DNA from: Paguma larvata
Taxonomy: Eukaryota; Chordata; Mammalia; Carnivora; Viverridae
Direction of reading: 5' to 3'
Length of the DNA stretch: 64,000 nucleotides
Assembly: GCA_030068075.1 (NCBI GenBank)
Contig: CM057831.1
Location: 9,281,370-9,345,369, forward strand
Shown here: in pieces, positions 10,641-22,811 of the stretch
Position numbering within the stretch: position 1 is the first letter of the stretch
How the letters are laid out: the number at the start of each line of letters is the position of its first letter
Program-made: the position numbers and the translations under genes
Notes under the pieces: generated by a model
What the model was told of the DNA's origin: nothing
What the model saw: only the letters and a program-made list of their open reading frames with translations
The model's database searches: none

Positions 10641-11139
10641 CTGCTTCTCTGAAGACCATGGGGTCCTGGAGGCTGTGAGGACCAAGGAATCCTCGGAGAG
10701 TGGCATCCCTCCACCAGGGAAATGTAGGTAAGATGCCCTCCTTCAAAGAGAGTGCTCATGAGACAAGCCCCATAAGGACACGGGGTCACAATCTCAGGGG
10801 TCCCCAATGGAAGCCGCCTCCCCCATTTTCATCAGTGGTATGCATCGGGTAGGGTTGATGGGCAAGAAGACCCTCGGCGGGGAGGGGTTCAAGGTCTGGG
10901 AATAGCTGGCTGGCGCAGGGCCCGGCCCTCCCCTTGGAACGGACAATGCTGAGAAGGACTCTCGGGGAGCAGCCAGGGCTCAGGACAAACATGCAAATCT
11001 CCAGATCGGTTTCATCTTGAGACAACGGTTGGGTCATCAAGGCCTCAAGAAGCTCACGAGACACAGAACAGGTAAAGGGTTCTTCGTCACTTGCAAATAA
11101 AACTCAAGTTACACATTGATAAACCTAGGTCTCAAGAAC
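10641..11139. other. noncoding sequence, nothing assigned
   Basis: Unique GC-mixed sequence. No recognised element or gene. Confidence 0.5.
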
Positions 11140-11704
11140 CAAGGCAGATTTCCAGCGATGGTGGAGTGAAGAGGCCAGTAAATTCTCTTCCCAAAGTCTC
11201 AGACAAAAGAGTCAAAAACAAAACAACTGTTTAGGGCTCTAAAAATCAACCAAAGGCAAAACAACAAATGGAGAAGCCTCTGCTCATGAAAAACCCAACT
11301 CTGGGTACAAAAAGTGAGAGCCCAGCCTGGGATTGCTCCCATCCCTACCCCCACCCCCAGCTGTGGTTCTTCCTGGGTGGGGTTAAAAACAAGAACCTCC
11401 ACCGCAGGTTTGGAACAGAAGGTGAGGCACCCACGTCCAGCAGTTGGCAGTCAAAATGCCGCTTCAGCAGGGAAGCAAATGGGCAAAGGCCACGCTCTGC
11501 CGGACTGAGCTCACAGTCCCAACCAGGGCAATCGACAGAGCAGCGGATCAGCCAGAAACCAAACAGGAAGCACCCAGAACTGAGAAAGCCACAGAAGGGC
11601 TGGAAAAGCATTCCTGTCTGGAACCTTTGGAAGCTGCACACTAGTAGATAGACCAGGATGCCCTGAGGAGGTCAAAACAGGAAGACCTGAAAACCACCTG
11701 TACT

Positions 11705-11928
11705 TTGTTTCTTTTTTTTTCAATGTTTTTTTTTTTTTTGAGAGAGAGAGAGAGAGACAGAGTGTGAGTAGGGGAGGGACAGAGAGACACAGAGACAGAA
11801 TCTGAAGCAGGCTGCTGGCTCTGAGCTGTCAGCACAGAGCCCAACATGGGCCTTGAACCCATGAACTGTAAAGATCATGACCTGAGCTGAAGTCGGATGC
11901 TTAACCCACGAAGCCACCTAGGTGCCCC
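11705..11928 (-). mobile_element. SINEC (felid), antisense, inside L1 remnant
   Basis: Poly-T lead, GAGAGAGAGAGAGAGACAGAG, TCTGAGCTGTCAGCACAGAG, ending AGCCACCTAGGTGCCCC. Flanks CACCTGTACTTTG (left, from about 11695) and CATCTGTACTCTG (right, from about 11930) look like a 13-bp TSD with two mismatches. Inserted after the old L1. Confidence 0.95.
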
Positions 11929-12298
11929 TCCATCTGTACTCTGAATGTGGCTCCCCAGACTGCATAGAGGATTCCTTTCTGGCTCGAGATGTTGGCACAC
12001 ACCACTGACCAATCGTTGGCTGACCACCGAGCTATGCAGAAATGGAGACAACCCTTAGAAGGTAGGTTAAAAATGTCTTTTTAAAAACTGACTAGAGTTA
12101 TCAGTAGTATGTACCACTGGGGAGACAGATTCCCCAAATTAAGTCTAGATAAGTTACTAAAAAATTCATAAAAATAACCCTCCTAAGTAAAAAAAAATAG
12201 AATTCAGAGTTTGTAAAACCATATAACCTAAAATATTCAGTTTTCAACAAAAAAATTATGACATGGAAAGAAAGAGGGAAGTGGCCCATACTCAGGAA

Positions 12299-12303
<5 letters not shown>

Positions 12304-12346
<43 letters not shown>
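12304..12346 (+). repeat. (AC)n microsatellite
   Basis: About 21 pure AC units, inside the A-rich L1 remnant. Pure and long enough to be polymorphic. Confidence 0.98.
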
Positions 12347-12348
<2 letters not shown>

Positions 12349-12720
12349 CAATAGAAACCAACTCCAAGCAGGTAAAGATATTGGATTTGGCAAAGCCTTC
12401 CAAGTAATTCTTATAATTGTGGGCAAAGAATTAAAGAAATGTATGATGACAATGACTTAACAAATAGGGAATCTCGATAAGGAAACGGAAACTATGAAAA
12501 AGAACCTAATGGAAACTGTAGAATTGAAAATATGGTAACAAAAATAAGAATTCACTATATGAGCTCAATAGCAGATTTGAGACATTAGAAGAAAGAATCT
12601 GTGAACTTACAGATAAGTCCAAAGACGTTATCCAATCGAAGATCAAAGAGAAAAATTACTGAAGAATGAACAGAGCCTCAGACACCTGTGGGACAGCACG
12701 AATCGTACCAACAAAGCTGT

Positions 12721-14070
12721 AATAGGAGGCCCAGATGTGGGGAGTGGGAGAAAGGGGCAGAGTCAAGACAATGTCCAGTTTTGAAGCCCCCGTCACCTCT
12801 CTGCTTTGGATTTGGGGGAGCAGGGTAAGGAAGGTCAGAGGCCTCTGGGGGTGTGGAGAGAGATCCCGCAAGCCTCAGCTCTGAGCTGCCTCTCGAGGAG
12901 AAGAAACTGTGTCCACCATGTGCTGGGCACCACTGCTCACCCTTACATCAGGCCACTGGGCCTCACGAGCTGGGAGTGACTTTGCAGCCACAGTCTCCCG
13001 ATCCGGAAAAAACTCAGAGAGTAAAGAACCTCCCGGCTCACAAAGCTTCCCTGTCTTCACGCCTTCCGCTCTGCACCCCGAAGCCCCTCCTCTCGCACTG
13101 CCATGCCCTGTAGACTCGGCAGTTGGGGGAAAGGCTGGCAGGACTCCAGGCAGAGAGCAGCACTGATGGGGGCCTGGGGCGCAGGAGAGCGCAGACCAGG
13201 AAGCAGAGGAGATCACAGAAGTGCCTAGGAGCCTAGAGGACCTTGTGTCCCCCTTCCGCAGGGAGGCGGGCCTCCAGCCAGGAAGGGCTGCCCCACCCCA
13301 CAGGGAGCCTGGCTCTCCTTGCAGGACGGTGGCTCACCAGGCAGGGGACTAGGGCTAGACAGGATTCCCAAGCTCAGGCCTAGCAGCCTCCTTCCTATGC
13401 TTGGCTGGCAGTCAGGCTGGGCCTTGCCCTTGGGGGGTCAGCACCCCTGTCCCAATCCTTCCCTCTCAGCTCCACTCACCTTTCCATTCATCTCGACACG
13501 TCTCCTGAAAAGTGGGGGCCAGGGGAGCACCCTGAGGCCCTGGGAGGCTGGGCAATTTGCCTGACGGGCCCAGATTGGCACCCTCATAAGGCTGCCTCCA
13601 AAGCGCTGCTCTTCTCTCTATCTCTCTGGGGATCTTGCTGCAAATATTCACTCCGAACTCCTCTCCTAAGGAGGCTGGGACCAGCAGGGTACAGAAGCCC
13701 AACACCGGAAAGAGGGACGATGCCCCCATCAGTGCCCTTTGCCCACCCTGCCTCCTCCATCCAGAGCCGAAACCAAAGAAAGGAGATTTAGCTGCCACGA
13801 GAAATGCTAGATGGTCATTTGGCTGGTGCCCAGCCCCTTCCCGGGACCTCCCTCCCCTGTGGACAAGAGCTCAGCAGGCACACTTCCCAACCACTCTGAG
13901 GGCACGAGTGGTGTGTCTCACTGACAGCAGTATTTCCGGAGAGGGGTCGTGGAAGGGGCTCAGTACGAACTGCTGAACCAGGATGACTGGCCTCCTTTTG
14001 TGTCTTAGTTTATGTCAGTCAGAAGGCCAGGATGGTTAGCCATTCCGAGCCTCAATTTCCTTCCTTCTTT
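12721..14070. other. noncoding sequence, nothing assigned
   Basis: GC-rich unique DNA. Frames on both strands (113 and 85 codons near 12.9-13.2 kb, 110 and 113 near 13.5-13.9 kb) cover the same bases and have no recognisable domains. Confidence 0.5.
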
Positions 14071-14085
14071 AAAATAGAAGGAATC

Positions 14086-14213
14086 GGGCTGCCTGGGGGA
14101 GCTCAGTCAGTTAAGTGTCCAACTCTTGATTCTGGCTCAGGTCATGATCTCACGGTTCATGAGATCGAGTCCTGTGTTGGGCTCTGTGCTGACAGCACGG
14201 AGCCTGCTTGGGA

Positions 14214-14245
<32 letters not shown>

Positions 14246-14275
14246 ATAAATAAACTTAAAAAAACAAAAATAACT
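14086..14275 (+). mobile_element. SINEC (felid), CTCTTGATT subfamily
   Basis: Sense copy with CCAACTCTTGATTCTGGCTC in place of the CGACTTCGGCTC seen in most other copies, and with a short body ending GCCTGCTTGGGATTCTC before a pure (TC) run. TSD: AAAATAGAAGGAA at 14071-14083 and AAAATAGGAGAAA from 14276. Confidence 0.95.
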
Positions 14276-14334
14276 AAAATAGGAGAAAGCATGTCTACCA
14301 CACTCGAGCGGTAGAGTAGTGAGGACAAGGAAAT

Positions 14335-14420
14335 AATAAGGGTAAATATTAATAATGCTAATTATTAATAATAATAATGCCAATAATAAGGTTGTTTAGC
14401 ATTAATAATGTTACTTGTTG
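14335..14420. repeat. AT-rich (AAT)n low-complexity
   Basis: Interrupted AAT/TAA units. Four ATTAATAATG-like repeats make a degenerate tandem structure next to the SINE. Confidence 0.7.
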
Positions 14421-14684
14421 AGAAGAGGAATAAATAAATATCATTTAGATTACAGACAATATAGTGAAGGGGCCAGGAGCAGCAGGGGCAGGGCAGGGCG
14501 GTAGGGGAGAGGGAATGGGGAGCCACAGGGCTGGCTGAGGACGTCAAGGGGGCAGAGCTCTGGAGGGCGGGGCTGGAGGACGGTGTGACCAGAGAGAGGA
14601 TGAGGAGCAAGGGCGGGGTCCCATGGGGTTCGGTGCCCAGGCTGCTGGGCACACAGCAGCAAGTCCTCAGGCCCAGCCTGACGC

Positions 14685-14840
14685 CCGTGCGCTCCAAATT
14701 AAATAAAGAACTGCAACCCCCCTTTTATTTCCTCTCTGACAGCAACTTATTGCGAAGGCTGCTGCTTCTGACATTCTAATATTCGGAGTCGCATCCTGTG
14801 GGATAAACCCATCGCTGCTGTCTGAGCCAATGATTTGTGC
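14685..14840. promoter_or_regulatory. candidate conserved noncoding element D
   Basis: Block with CCAAATTAAATAAAG, TTTTATTTCC, TTCTAATATTCGG and GCCAATGATTTG, unique and clean of repeats between GC-rich flanks. Enhancer identity inferred. Confidence 0.38.
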
Positions 14841-14949
14841 CAGGAGAGGAGGGAGCCGGGAGGGGCAGGGAGGGGCTGGGCCTGGGACTGCTGGCAGCAA
14901 AGGGAGAGGAGGAAAAGCGCTGGGTTCTGCTGGGCCAGCTTAGGCACTC

Positions 14950-14973
14950 TCCCCTCCGCCCCCCGCCCCCCAG
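14950..14973 (-). other. C-run cluster, possible G-quadruplex on minus strand
   Basis: Three long C runs (CCCC, CCCCCC, CCCCCC) separated by one to four bases on this strand. Enough guanine on the other strand for a four-stranded fold. Confidence 0.4.
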
Positions 14974-15034
14974 ATAGGCATCGGACCCCATAGTAGGCAG
15001 GACTATCTGATCATCTTCCCATCATCTACCTGCA

Positions 15035-15255
15035 CAGTTCATAAATGCTTCTGAGCACCCACCGCATGCCGTCTGGGCCAGGCAGTGTGAGGGTCCCAGA
15101 CCCCAGCTTCGGGAAGCTCACGCCCACTCTGCAGGATGGGCGGGCAGCACTTCCCCAACCGCTTAGAGTCAGGTGCGTTGGAGCCACACGATACCAGGTT
15201 CACCTTCTCGCTCTGAGGCTTACCAGCGGGGCAGCTGTAGGAAACATTCCAACAC
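15035..15255 (+). repeat. old dispersed repeat followed by MIR-like core
   Basis: 'ATAAATGCTTCTGAGCACCCACCGCATGCCGTCTGGGCCAGGCAGTG' resembles the head of an ancient dispersed repeat. From about 15165, 'GTTGGAGCCACACGATACCAGGTTCACCTTCTCGCTCTGAGGCTTACCAGC' resembles MIR in sense. Both diverged. Confidence 0.4.
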
Positions 15256-16144
15256 CAGACCCTGTATCCTGACAGTCAGAATAACTATGTGGTCTACCTC
15301 CTAATGTCATCCAGAAGATTAAAATGAAAGAAGGCATCGTAAGCGCCAACCACCCCCAGTGCCTGATGCAGAGTAAATAACATTCACAGTGGTCGTGACA
15401 GTGACACATGGTGCAGGATGAGATGCTGTGAGGGCGGGGGGAGGGGGGACAGCAGAGTGCTGTGGCAATACTGGGGAGCACTTGCTCCCAAATCATGAAG
15501 CCTGGTCAACCAGGAGCTCCCCACGGCACCCCCCAGCCCTCCTTAAGGCCTCAGACACATGTGGGGCCCTCCGGGCAGCTCCAAGTGTAATGGGATGTTT
15601 CATGGAGTTTTCTGTGCCTGCCACCCCGAGCACCAGACAGCCACGCACAATCAGGATAGAAGCAAGCAGGTAAGTTGACTGCACTAACGGGGGCGGGTCA
15701 CTTCCATGGACCCACTAAGAGGGAAGCCTCCATAGAATGGGAGACCACGCAAGGTATGGTGAAAAGGCCAGCCTGGCAGTCTGGGGAATGAGTTGCGGGG
15801 AGCGGGGGTGCTGCTTCTGCTCCCAGCCTGTGGCTGAACTCGGTGGGGAATGGGCAGCAGACAGATGCTGGCTCCATTTGAGTTAGAGCAGCATAGAAAC
15901 TCAAGGGGCCGGGCGGGTGGGGGCACGGGTGGGACAGGGCCAAGCCAAGAGGCTGGGAAGGGGCCCGGAGAGAGACGTCGTGCTCCAAGTTAGGGCTTGT
16001 GGGATGTGTGAATGGAACACAGATTTGGGTCAGGCCTTCCCAATTAGCCTTGAAAGGGGGAAAAAGAGTTCTCCGCAGGCCTGAAAGGAAGAACAAAAAC
16101 AAGGCGGAGAGGAGTCTGAGAATACCCCCAAGAGTTTCGGAGGA
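15256..16144. other. noncoding sequence, nothing assigned
   Basis: Unique DNA with a G-rich run at 15433-15450 (GGGCGGGGGGAGGGGGG). Frames here are unsupported. Confidence 0.5.
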
Positions 16145-16335
16145 CCGTTCTGGCCTTTAAAATGCAGGGAGTATGGTAATCTAATAAACACGGCAACAAA
16201 GCGTTTGTCACCAAGCTAATTTTATTAGAACTGATCTCAAATGGCTAATTTCCTTTTACTAATGAGCAAATTAGTTGAATCTCTGATCTGCTTTTAAGGC
16301 ACTTATACTAATAAAACATGAACAACAGTGAAATT
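16145..16335. promoter_or_regulatory. candidate conserved noncoding element E
   Basis: One of the strongest AT-rich, repeat-free blocks. Homeodomain cores: CTAATTTTATTAG (16216-16228, near-palindromic), GCTAATTT (16244-16251), GCAAATTAG (16266-16274), plus ACTAATAAAAC. It breaks sharply from the GC-rich flanks. Regulatory role inferred. Confidence 0.45.
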
Positions 16336-16339
16336 TGTT

Positions 16340-19300
16340 GTGAGGTGTAGTGACACAGGCACTTGGGTTGGAAGGAATTGCCAGGCAAGGAGGCTTGTGC
16401 CCACGTGGTCCTGCTCCGTCCAGTCTGTGCAGGCCAGCTCAGAGCTGGTCCCACCGCCCGAGGGAGGCAGGGTATCCGGCTGTCTGCCCTTTGCCTCCCC
16501 CACCTCCTGGCTGGGGCGTGTCCTATGTACAGAGAACGTTCTAAGACATTCCCAGCCCTGCGGCGTTCCCGGCTGGCTCCCGCCGAATCTGAAAACCGTT
16601 CTGCTGAACCCTCTTTCCCAGGACCAGAGCTGGGGCTCCTGAGTCTAGCTCTCCAAGTCAGGTACGCAGAAGCTAGGGTACTGGGAGGCACCATGCCCAG
16701 CTTCTCCCCAAGGCAAAGGGGCTTTGGCTGGGCTCCAACTGCGGCTGGTGGTCTTTGTGCCTTGGGAGGGCCCAGCATAGAGGAGGACCTGGGAGGGAGG
16801 AAGCTTCCCGGGCAATCACAGACCAGGGAGGCTGTCTCCCACCTGAAAGATGGGTTGAAAGGGTGTACATAGGGCCAACTTCTCTGAGCTGAGACGAGGG
16901 TCCCCTGCGTACTTTGGGGGCTCTGTTGACAGAGAGAGAAAGCCTGGGCAAAAACGCCCCTGCAGGAAGACTAGGGACAAGGACTAGCAGGTGGATCCTG
17001 CCCACTTGACAAATATAGGGCATTCACCTGTTTCCACCAGGCTTTGCAAGGAAGCGGGGGGTGGTGGGGGTGGGGGTAATTCTTGGGAATGAGATCCAGA
17101 CCAGGCGTGTTCCCTGGTCCAACCCATGTCCTAGGAGTTGCTTTATGCCAAACGGGCTTAAGACAGCTGAGGGACTGGGGAGTGGGTGGCACCCGCCAAG
17201 ATGCCCCAACGGTAAGCCTGGATGGAAGGCCCTGAAAAGCCAACAGAAGGACAAGAACCCTCTCCAGTTCCAAGCCCGGCACAGCCGCGTGCATTCGGAC
17301 CCCCACTCACCCGTTCACTATTGGCGGTATAATTTGAGCCAGGTCGCTCGGTGTCTGTGTCCCTCCGTCATTTCTCTTTAAAAGGGAGACGCCCATGCTC
17401 ACATATCTGATCCGGCACGTGGGCTCGACAAGGAGAGTCAGACACACGGCAAACGGCCTAACAAGGGTGTGCCCCGCTTACTTCTGCAGGCTGCGCTTTG
17501 AACACTGCTGCCCCTTCCAGGCTGTGCAGAAAGCGTGAGGACAGTATTGAGTTGACAGAGAAAACGAGGGGCAGGGGACTCCCAGGTCACATGGCCGGAT
17601 GCCCACGTAACTGAACTGCTGAGCAAAAGGGGCAGCCTCCAGGGAAGAGAGGGTCTCGTGACCGGAAGCAATCAGGAATCTGGCAGGGATGCCCCTGAAG
17701 ACCCTCGGTCGCCTCTGGGGACTTCCACGTGAGGTGGCCGTGTCCAGCCCCTGGCAGGAGTCCCGTGTCCCACAGCCACTCTCCTGGCCAATCTGGCCCT
17801 TCTCTAAATGTCCTCCCAGAAGTCTCCTGTCCTGCAGTCTTTGTCTCAAGGAGGGTGCCCTCCCTACAGTCTGAGTCAGCTCCACAAACCTCCCCTGCAA
17901 AGTCCACCAGTGGTTTTCCTTACGAGGCGGTTCGAGGCTGGGGGACATCAGGGACAGCGCCAGGAAGGGTCCTCAACACAATCCACACACAAGCCCTGAC
18001 CTGTGGTGGAAGCCGCAGCCACAGCCCGCATCAGGGCTCCTGGCGTCTCTCCCCCCACCTGTCCGTGCCCCTCCTTCTGCCCGCGCCGTCCCCAGGGCCA
18101 CCGCTCTGATGTGCTCCGGCCTCATTCATTATTCAGCCATTTCCTCAGTTCCGAGGCCCAGGGGCCAGAGGGCGGGCAGCCTGCGTGCTCTTTCATCTGC
18201 CAGGTTGTACGGAGAATGCAGATGTCCCAGGCTGGGGTTCAGGATGCGGACAAAACTCAGTCCTGGCTCAGGGGGCGTCCTCACGCCTTATGCTCTAGGA
18301 CCGCATCCTCTCACGGCTGCCCCCTGGGGTTACCCCACGGGGGCTTTCACCCCCACCCGGGGAGCCACAACCGGACAGAGCTGGGATTGGATCTAGGTGC
18401 ACACTCTTTACAAGAGGCAAAGTGGTGAGACTTGACTATTCTGTGACAGCACTCGGGTCAGCTGACAATGAGCTTTGGGCTGAAGGCAGCACAAAGGCCT
18501 GGGCTACCTCTAGGCAGAGGGAGAAAGACCCCTCCTGAAGTGATGCCGAGATACGTGGCAAATACAAAGCCAGCGGTGGTGTCCTGGTCCTTTGGCTGTG
18601 CGGGAGGTGGGCGGGGAGGGCAGAGGTCTCTCTCACCCTCTGTCACGGGGCCTGTGATGGACATGCCATAAGGTGACATTGCTCTGCTCCTCCCCTCTCG
18701 GGCTTTCCCACATTTCCCTTCCAGGGTGCACCAAGCATCAAGTTAGCCTTGGATTACTCGAATAAACGCAAGGGTTGGAGGAAGAGAGAGAGATACAGGG
18801 TCAAACTGCCTGGTCCTCAATATTTCTTATCCCTTCGCCTATCCTGGATCTATCTCCCCCCGAGTTTCAACCCACCCGCCCCACCCAGGATCAAACCTGG
18901 AATCTTCTATACACATCTGCGGCTTCCCTGAGTCTAGTGTTGGATCCCTAGGCCAGCCGAAGGAGAGGGAACAAGCAGGGCCCCCGCTAGCAGGGCAGCG
19001 TTAACAGGAGGGGCCCCCAAGGCCTCGGAGAATGAAGTGATGGGGGGCACCCGGAAGGGGTGTTTTCCTCTCTCCTGCCCCCGTGCCTGGTTCGACAGGA
19101 TCAGGTCTGGAAACATGTGACACAGGTCCTGGTCTTTCCCCTCTACAGAGCTGCATTTCAGAAACCACGAAAGGGGGCCTCAAAGAAGTCTCCCCGTAAG
19201 ACCACCAGAGGCAGAGAGGGAGGGAAAGAAGGAAGCCAGGGAGAGCTGCCCCTCAGAGGCTCCGAAGTGTAGGTTTATTTATAAAAACCTGAGGATCCAT

Positions 19301-19362
19301 GCTAAGACCTGGTAAGGAACAGACAAGCTCTCCCAAGTATGGCTTTTTCATGGGCTCCTACC
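16340..19362. other. noncoding sequence, no gene seen
   Basis: About 3 kb of GC-rich unique sequence. Includes a G-rich run at 17055-17077 (GGGGGG/GGGGG/GGGGG) and a short AT-richer patch CATTCATTATTCAGCCATTT at about 18123-18142. Frames of 100-170 codons lie on both strands over the same DNA and show no domain, so I treat them as chance frames in high-GC sequence. No clear interspersed repeat. Confidence 0.5.
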
Positions 19363-19377
19363 ACCAGCTTGCTTTTT

Positions 19378-19555
19378 TGTTTTTTTTTAATGTTTATTTA
19401 TTTTTGAGAGAGACAGTGTGAGTGGGGGAGGGACAGGGAGAGAGGGAGACACAGAATCCGCAGCAGGCTCCAGTCTCTGAGCTGTCAGCACAGAGCCCGA
19501 CGCGGGGCTCAAACTCACGAACGGTGAGCTCATGACCTGAGCCCCCAGGTGCCCC
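19378..19555 (-). mobile_element. SINEC (felid), antisense, internally deleted
   Basis: Poly-T, AATGTTTATTTATTTTTGAG, then the usual antisense body. After CATGACCTGAGC it jumps straight to CCCCCAGGTGCCCC, losing about 30 bp of the tRNA-like head. TSD ACCAGCTTGCTTTTT (19363-19377) versus ATCAGGTTGCTTTTT (19556-19570), 13 of 15 identical. Confidence 0.95.
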
Positions 19556-19570
19556 ATCAGGTTGCTTTTT

Positions 19571-19905
19571 AAAACCCAGCCCCCAGGCCTGCCTTTCTTC
19601 CCTGCACTCCATGCCATAGTTCCTGTGAAGGGCACCAGCCTCAGTGCAGAGGATGCGATGAGTCCTAGACTCTGGCCAGAAGCCAACCTGGCCAAGACTG
19701 TGTGTGGGGCCCAGAGATCTGGAGTCCCCCACGGAGCAAGGGCTGACACCCTCACCTGGGCCTTCCCAACAACGCCAGCCCCTGAGCTCAGGCCAGTCTG
19801 AGCCCGGGTCCCACCTTCAAGGTCTAACTAACCTCACTCACCTTGTTCCCTGCCAGGAAACCCCTCCTTTTATCTCCACCCCTCTTCTCCTTCTCGAACC
19901 CTCCT
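19571..19905. other. noncoding sequence, nothing assigned
   Basis: Short unique stretch between a SINE and L2 pieces. No gene seen. Confidence 0.45.
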
Positions 19906-19909
19906 TGTC

Positions 19910-20135
19910 TTCCAGAACTGGCTCAAGTTTCACACGGCCCACGAGGCCTTTCCTGTCTGCTCCTAGTCTGGTTGGTTCATCCCTTTCCATCAGGCCAAAA
20001 CACGTACTGGGCACTTCCCCATAGACAACTTGGCAATTTATTAAATACTCTTCTTACAGCTTTCTCTCATATTTCACCCAGATCTTTCATATATACCTTG
20101 TCTCCCCAGCTAGGCTGACAGATGGGAGACCTCTT
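19910..20135 (+). repeat. L2 LINE fragment
   Basis: 'GAACTGGCTCAAGTTTCACACGGCCCACGAGGCCTTTCCTGTC' and the later 'TACCTTGTCTCCCCAGCTAGGCTGACAG' follow the 3' part of L2 in sense orientation. Diverged. Confidence 0.5.
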
Positions 20136-20254
20136 CTCTTCTTTGCGATTTCTCAGTGCACACCCTGTACCCCTTCACACGGCCACGCGTCTCGTTCAGG
20201 CCCCCACCACCACTGCAATCGCCGCTCACATACATCCTGGGCGACACTGCTAAG

Positions 20255-20600
20255 TTAATCTTTCTAAAGCGCCACTCTCCTCATGACGTCGGCAGCTCGT
20301 AAACCCTCAGAGTTTCCACGCCGACTCTTCGGGGAAGCCCAGCTCCTCTGTTTGTCATTCAAGATCCTTGCCGGGCTCAAGCTCCACCCAAGGCTCCTCT
20401 CCTACAAACCCTCCACGCTTGAGTTAAATCTGATACTTTGCCAGTTCCCAAATACGCTGCCATTTCCTGGCTTGGGGCCTTGCCCGTGGCACTCCAGCCG
20501 CCTGGAACAGCCTTCCCTCTCACCGCCCCTTTTGAATTCCTACCCGTTGTTCAGGCCTGTGCTCAAATGCCAATGGCCCCTACGCAGGTCCACGCCAAGA
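20255..20600 (+). repeat. L2 LINE fragment
   Basis: Extended L2 match: 'TTAATCTTTCTAAAGCGCCACTCTCCTCATGAC', 'TTCAAGATCCTTGCCGGGCTCAAGCTCCACCC', 'GGGGCCTTGCCCGTGGCACTCCAGCCGCCTGGAACAGCCTTCCCTCTC', 'TCAGGCCTGTGCTCAAATGCC'. The order agrees with the family. It lies 3' to another L2 piece, so a rearranged or second copy. Confidence 0.7.
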
Positions 20601-22590
20601 AGAGGTTGCTCCGACCTCTGAATCCAGACGGCACCCGGTACCTCCCTTGAGGGGGGTTAATCAGGCTCCGCCTCTCGTCACAGAGCATCACCAAGCTCTC
20701 GTTTATCACCCCGCGTGACCGGAAACAGCTGGGACGAGGGCCATCCTCCATCTCCACAACCCAGCGAAAGGAGGTCACCAAGACCTTCCTGCTTTCTGGC
20801 ACTTCCAAATCTTAAAGAGAACCCAAGCCTCTAGGGAAGGATGTAGCTACTCTGGAAAGCACACCACCACCAGGTGCAGGATGAATATCCCCCTGGCTCC
20901 GGTCGGCAGGAGGGGGTGCCTTTCAGTCTCTGACTCCAAAACCCAACCCAAGCGAGGACCTCAAAGCAGGCCAGCAACAGGCCATAGAAGGAGGGGTCAC
21001 CCATCTAGCCTTTGGCCCTCTGGGGATCTCCTTCATGGGACTCCAGGGCTGAGGGAGACGTGGGATTCACAGGCCTGTCTATCAGTGTTCTTTGGACTCT
21101 AGAGCCAAAACCATCTAAGAGAAGGGGACGCAGAGGCTCTCCTAGTGGCCGCATGACTGCTCGGGGCCGTATGTTCTAAAGGAGCCCCTGCCAAGCCTGG
21201 GAGGCTTTATTACAAGACCCTTATTAGCCCTCCACCCTCCTCCTGCCAAGAGTTAGCTACCCCTCCATACCATTACTGCCCCACCCTACACACACACACA
21301 GATGTGTGCACACACACGATCCATAATGTAGTCTGGACAGCCCACCCCACCTGAGATGAGTTAGATGAGCAGGACCGTAAAGAAAACATGGAACAGCCAA
21401 GCACGGCAAGCCAGGAGTCCAGAGGCCTGGGCGAGGGAGAGCCACTTCACCATGAAGAGTGTATACAACATCAATAGTATTGACAATAGTATTGATCGTT
21501 GGTTCCCTGCAAAGCACTACGCATTAATCATCTCACCTGACAACAACGGTCGGGCCCTGCCCGGGCACGGGGACCTCTGAGCTACAGTCCCTGTAATACA
21601 CTAATGGCACCATGTCAACCTGGGGTCCTTCATCTGTACAACGAGAGGCGTGGACGCGAGCCACTGTGGTCTCTTCCCACCCTCACACCCTGTGCGTTCC
21701 CGACTGCCTGAGGTCCCAGCCTGCCTCAAAGTAGTTTGGGAACCGCGTGAAGCACTGTGGAGGTGCAGAATGGCCTGGAGAACGTAAGGAATGACCCCGG
21801 GAGCTGTAAGGGGAAGAAAGAGAAAAGGCTTGCCTAGGCTCAGCCTCCAGTGGGATATAGCAGAGCCCTGGTTGGCTGGGCCAGCCTTCTCCTAAGGGCC
21901 TGGGGCCACCTGCACTCTCTCTGATCATAGCAGGTTTGTAGCTGTTTCCGTTTGGGTTGGAAATGGTGGGCTTTTTGTAGTTCTGAGTTTAAGATATTCA
22001 GACCCCTCCCTCTGCTCTTTTCCTTATTAAAGTTTCCCTCACTCAGCTTATGTAATATCCAGAAATCAATTGCTTATTTTACTGTCTGTTTAGAAATGAA
22101 AGCGGGACTTAGTGGGGGAGCCCGCAAGCCAGGAGGCAGCCCCGGGCTGAGCCAGAGGCACTGGGAGGGAGAAGGCCCAGGCAAGCTGGCTTCTAAGCTC
22201 AGCTGTAAAGGAGCTGAGTGCTTGGGGTCTCCAAGGGCCTCGGGGCTGGAAAAGACCCCAGAGCCGAACTCTCAGTTGATGAAGCCACTCTCGCCCCCGC
22301 CCTGCTCTCCCTCACCCCCAAACTGGGGCCTGGAGCACCACGCCCTCTTGAGGCCACAGCTCAACCAATGGACTGGGGCTAGATCAGCCAGTTCCAGCAA
22401 CAGCTGGGCTTCAAAAGAAGGCAATTCAAATTCATGTGCAGGCTGCTCACACACTCCTGAACCAGCATCTTATTGGTGCCTGAGAACCAAAAAGCCTCTA
22501 TGGCTAGGCATGGTTGAGTCTAGAGATCCAAGGGGGCAGACTTCTAGAAAATTCCAAAAAGAAAAAGATTTAAAAAAAAAAAAAAAAGCC
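20601..22590. other. noncoding sequence, no gene seen
   Basis: Unique sequence. A weak MIR-like antisense patch may lie at 21455-21560 (CAAAGCACTACGCATTAATC...ACCTGACAACAACGG). The 240-codon frame at 21952-22674 ends inside L1 sequence and is rejected. A short AC run lies at 21287-21300. Confidence 0.5.
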
Positions 22591-22811
22591 CTGGAAATTA
22601 CTGTGGAGATAGTGAAAAGATCAGCGGGTGCCAGGCGGAGGGAGGAACAAACAGGTGGAACACAGGATTTTTAGGGCAGGGAAATTACTGTGTGTAAAAC
22701 TGTGATGCTATATCCACGATATTACACATTTGTCAAAAACCCACAGAAGGCACAAAGTCAAGAGTGAACCCTAATGTAAGCTATGAACTTTCATTAATAA
22801 TAATGTATCGA

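Larger units (their letters stand above)
11140..12720 (+). mobile_element. old L1 LINE 5'-region remnant, interrupted
   Basis: A-rich L1-like sequence in sense orientation: 'gacaaaagagtcaaaaacaaaacaactg' at the left, then 'caatagcagatttgagacattagaagaaagaatctgtgaac' and 'ACTGAAGAATGAACAGAGCCTCAGACACCTGTGGGAC' at the right. These match the 5' region of old mammalian L1 (L1M/HAL1 type). Split by an antisense SINE at 11.7-11.9 kb and a CA repeat at 12.3 kb. No intact reading frame. Confidence 0.6.

Noticed and set aside
13310..13330. Acceptor-like CTCTCCTTGCAG at 13.3 kb as an exon start
   Set aside because: No matching donor at a sensible distance and no conserved frame. Such matches are common by chance.
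21952..22674. 240-codon plus-strand frame
   Set aside because: Its end lies in an L1 remnant with a poly-A-encoded Lys run. No recognisable domain.
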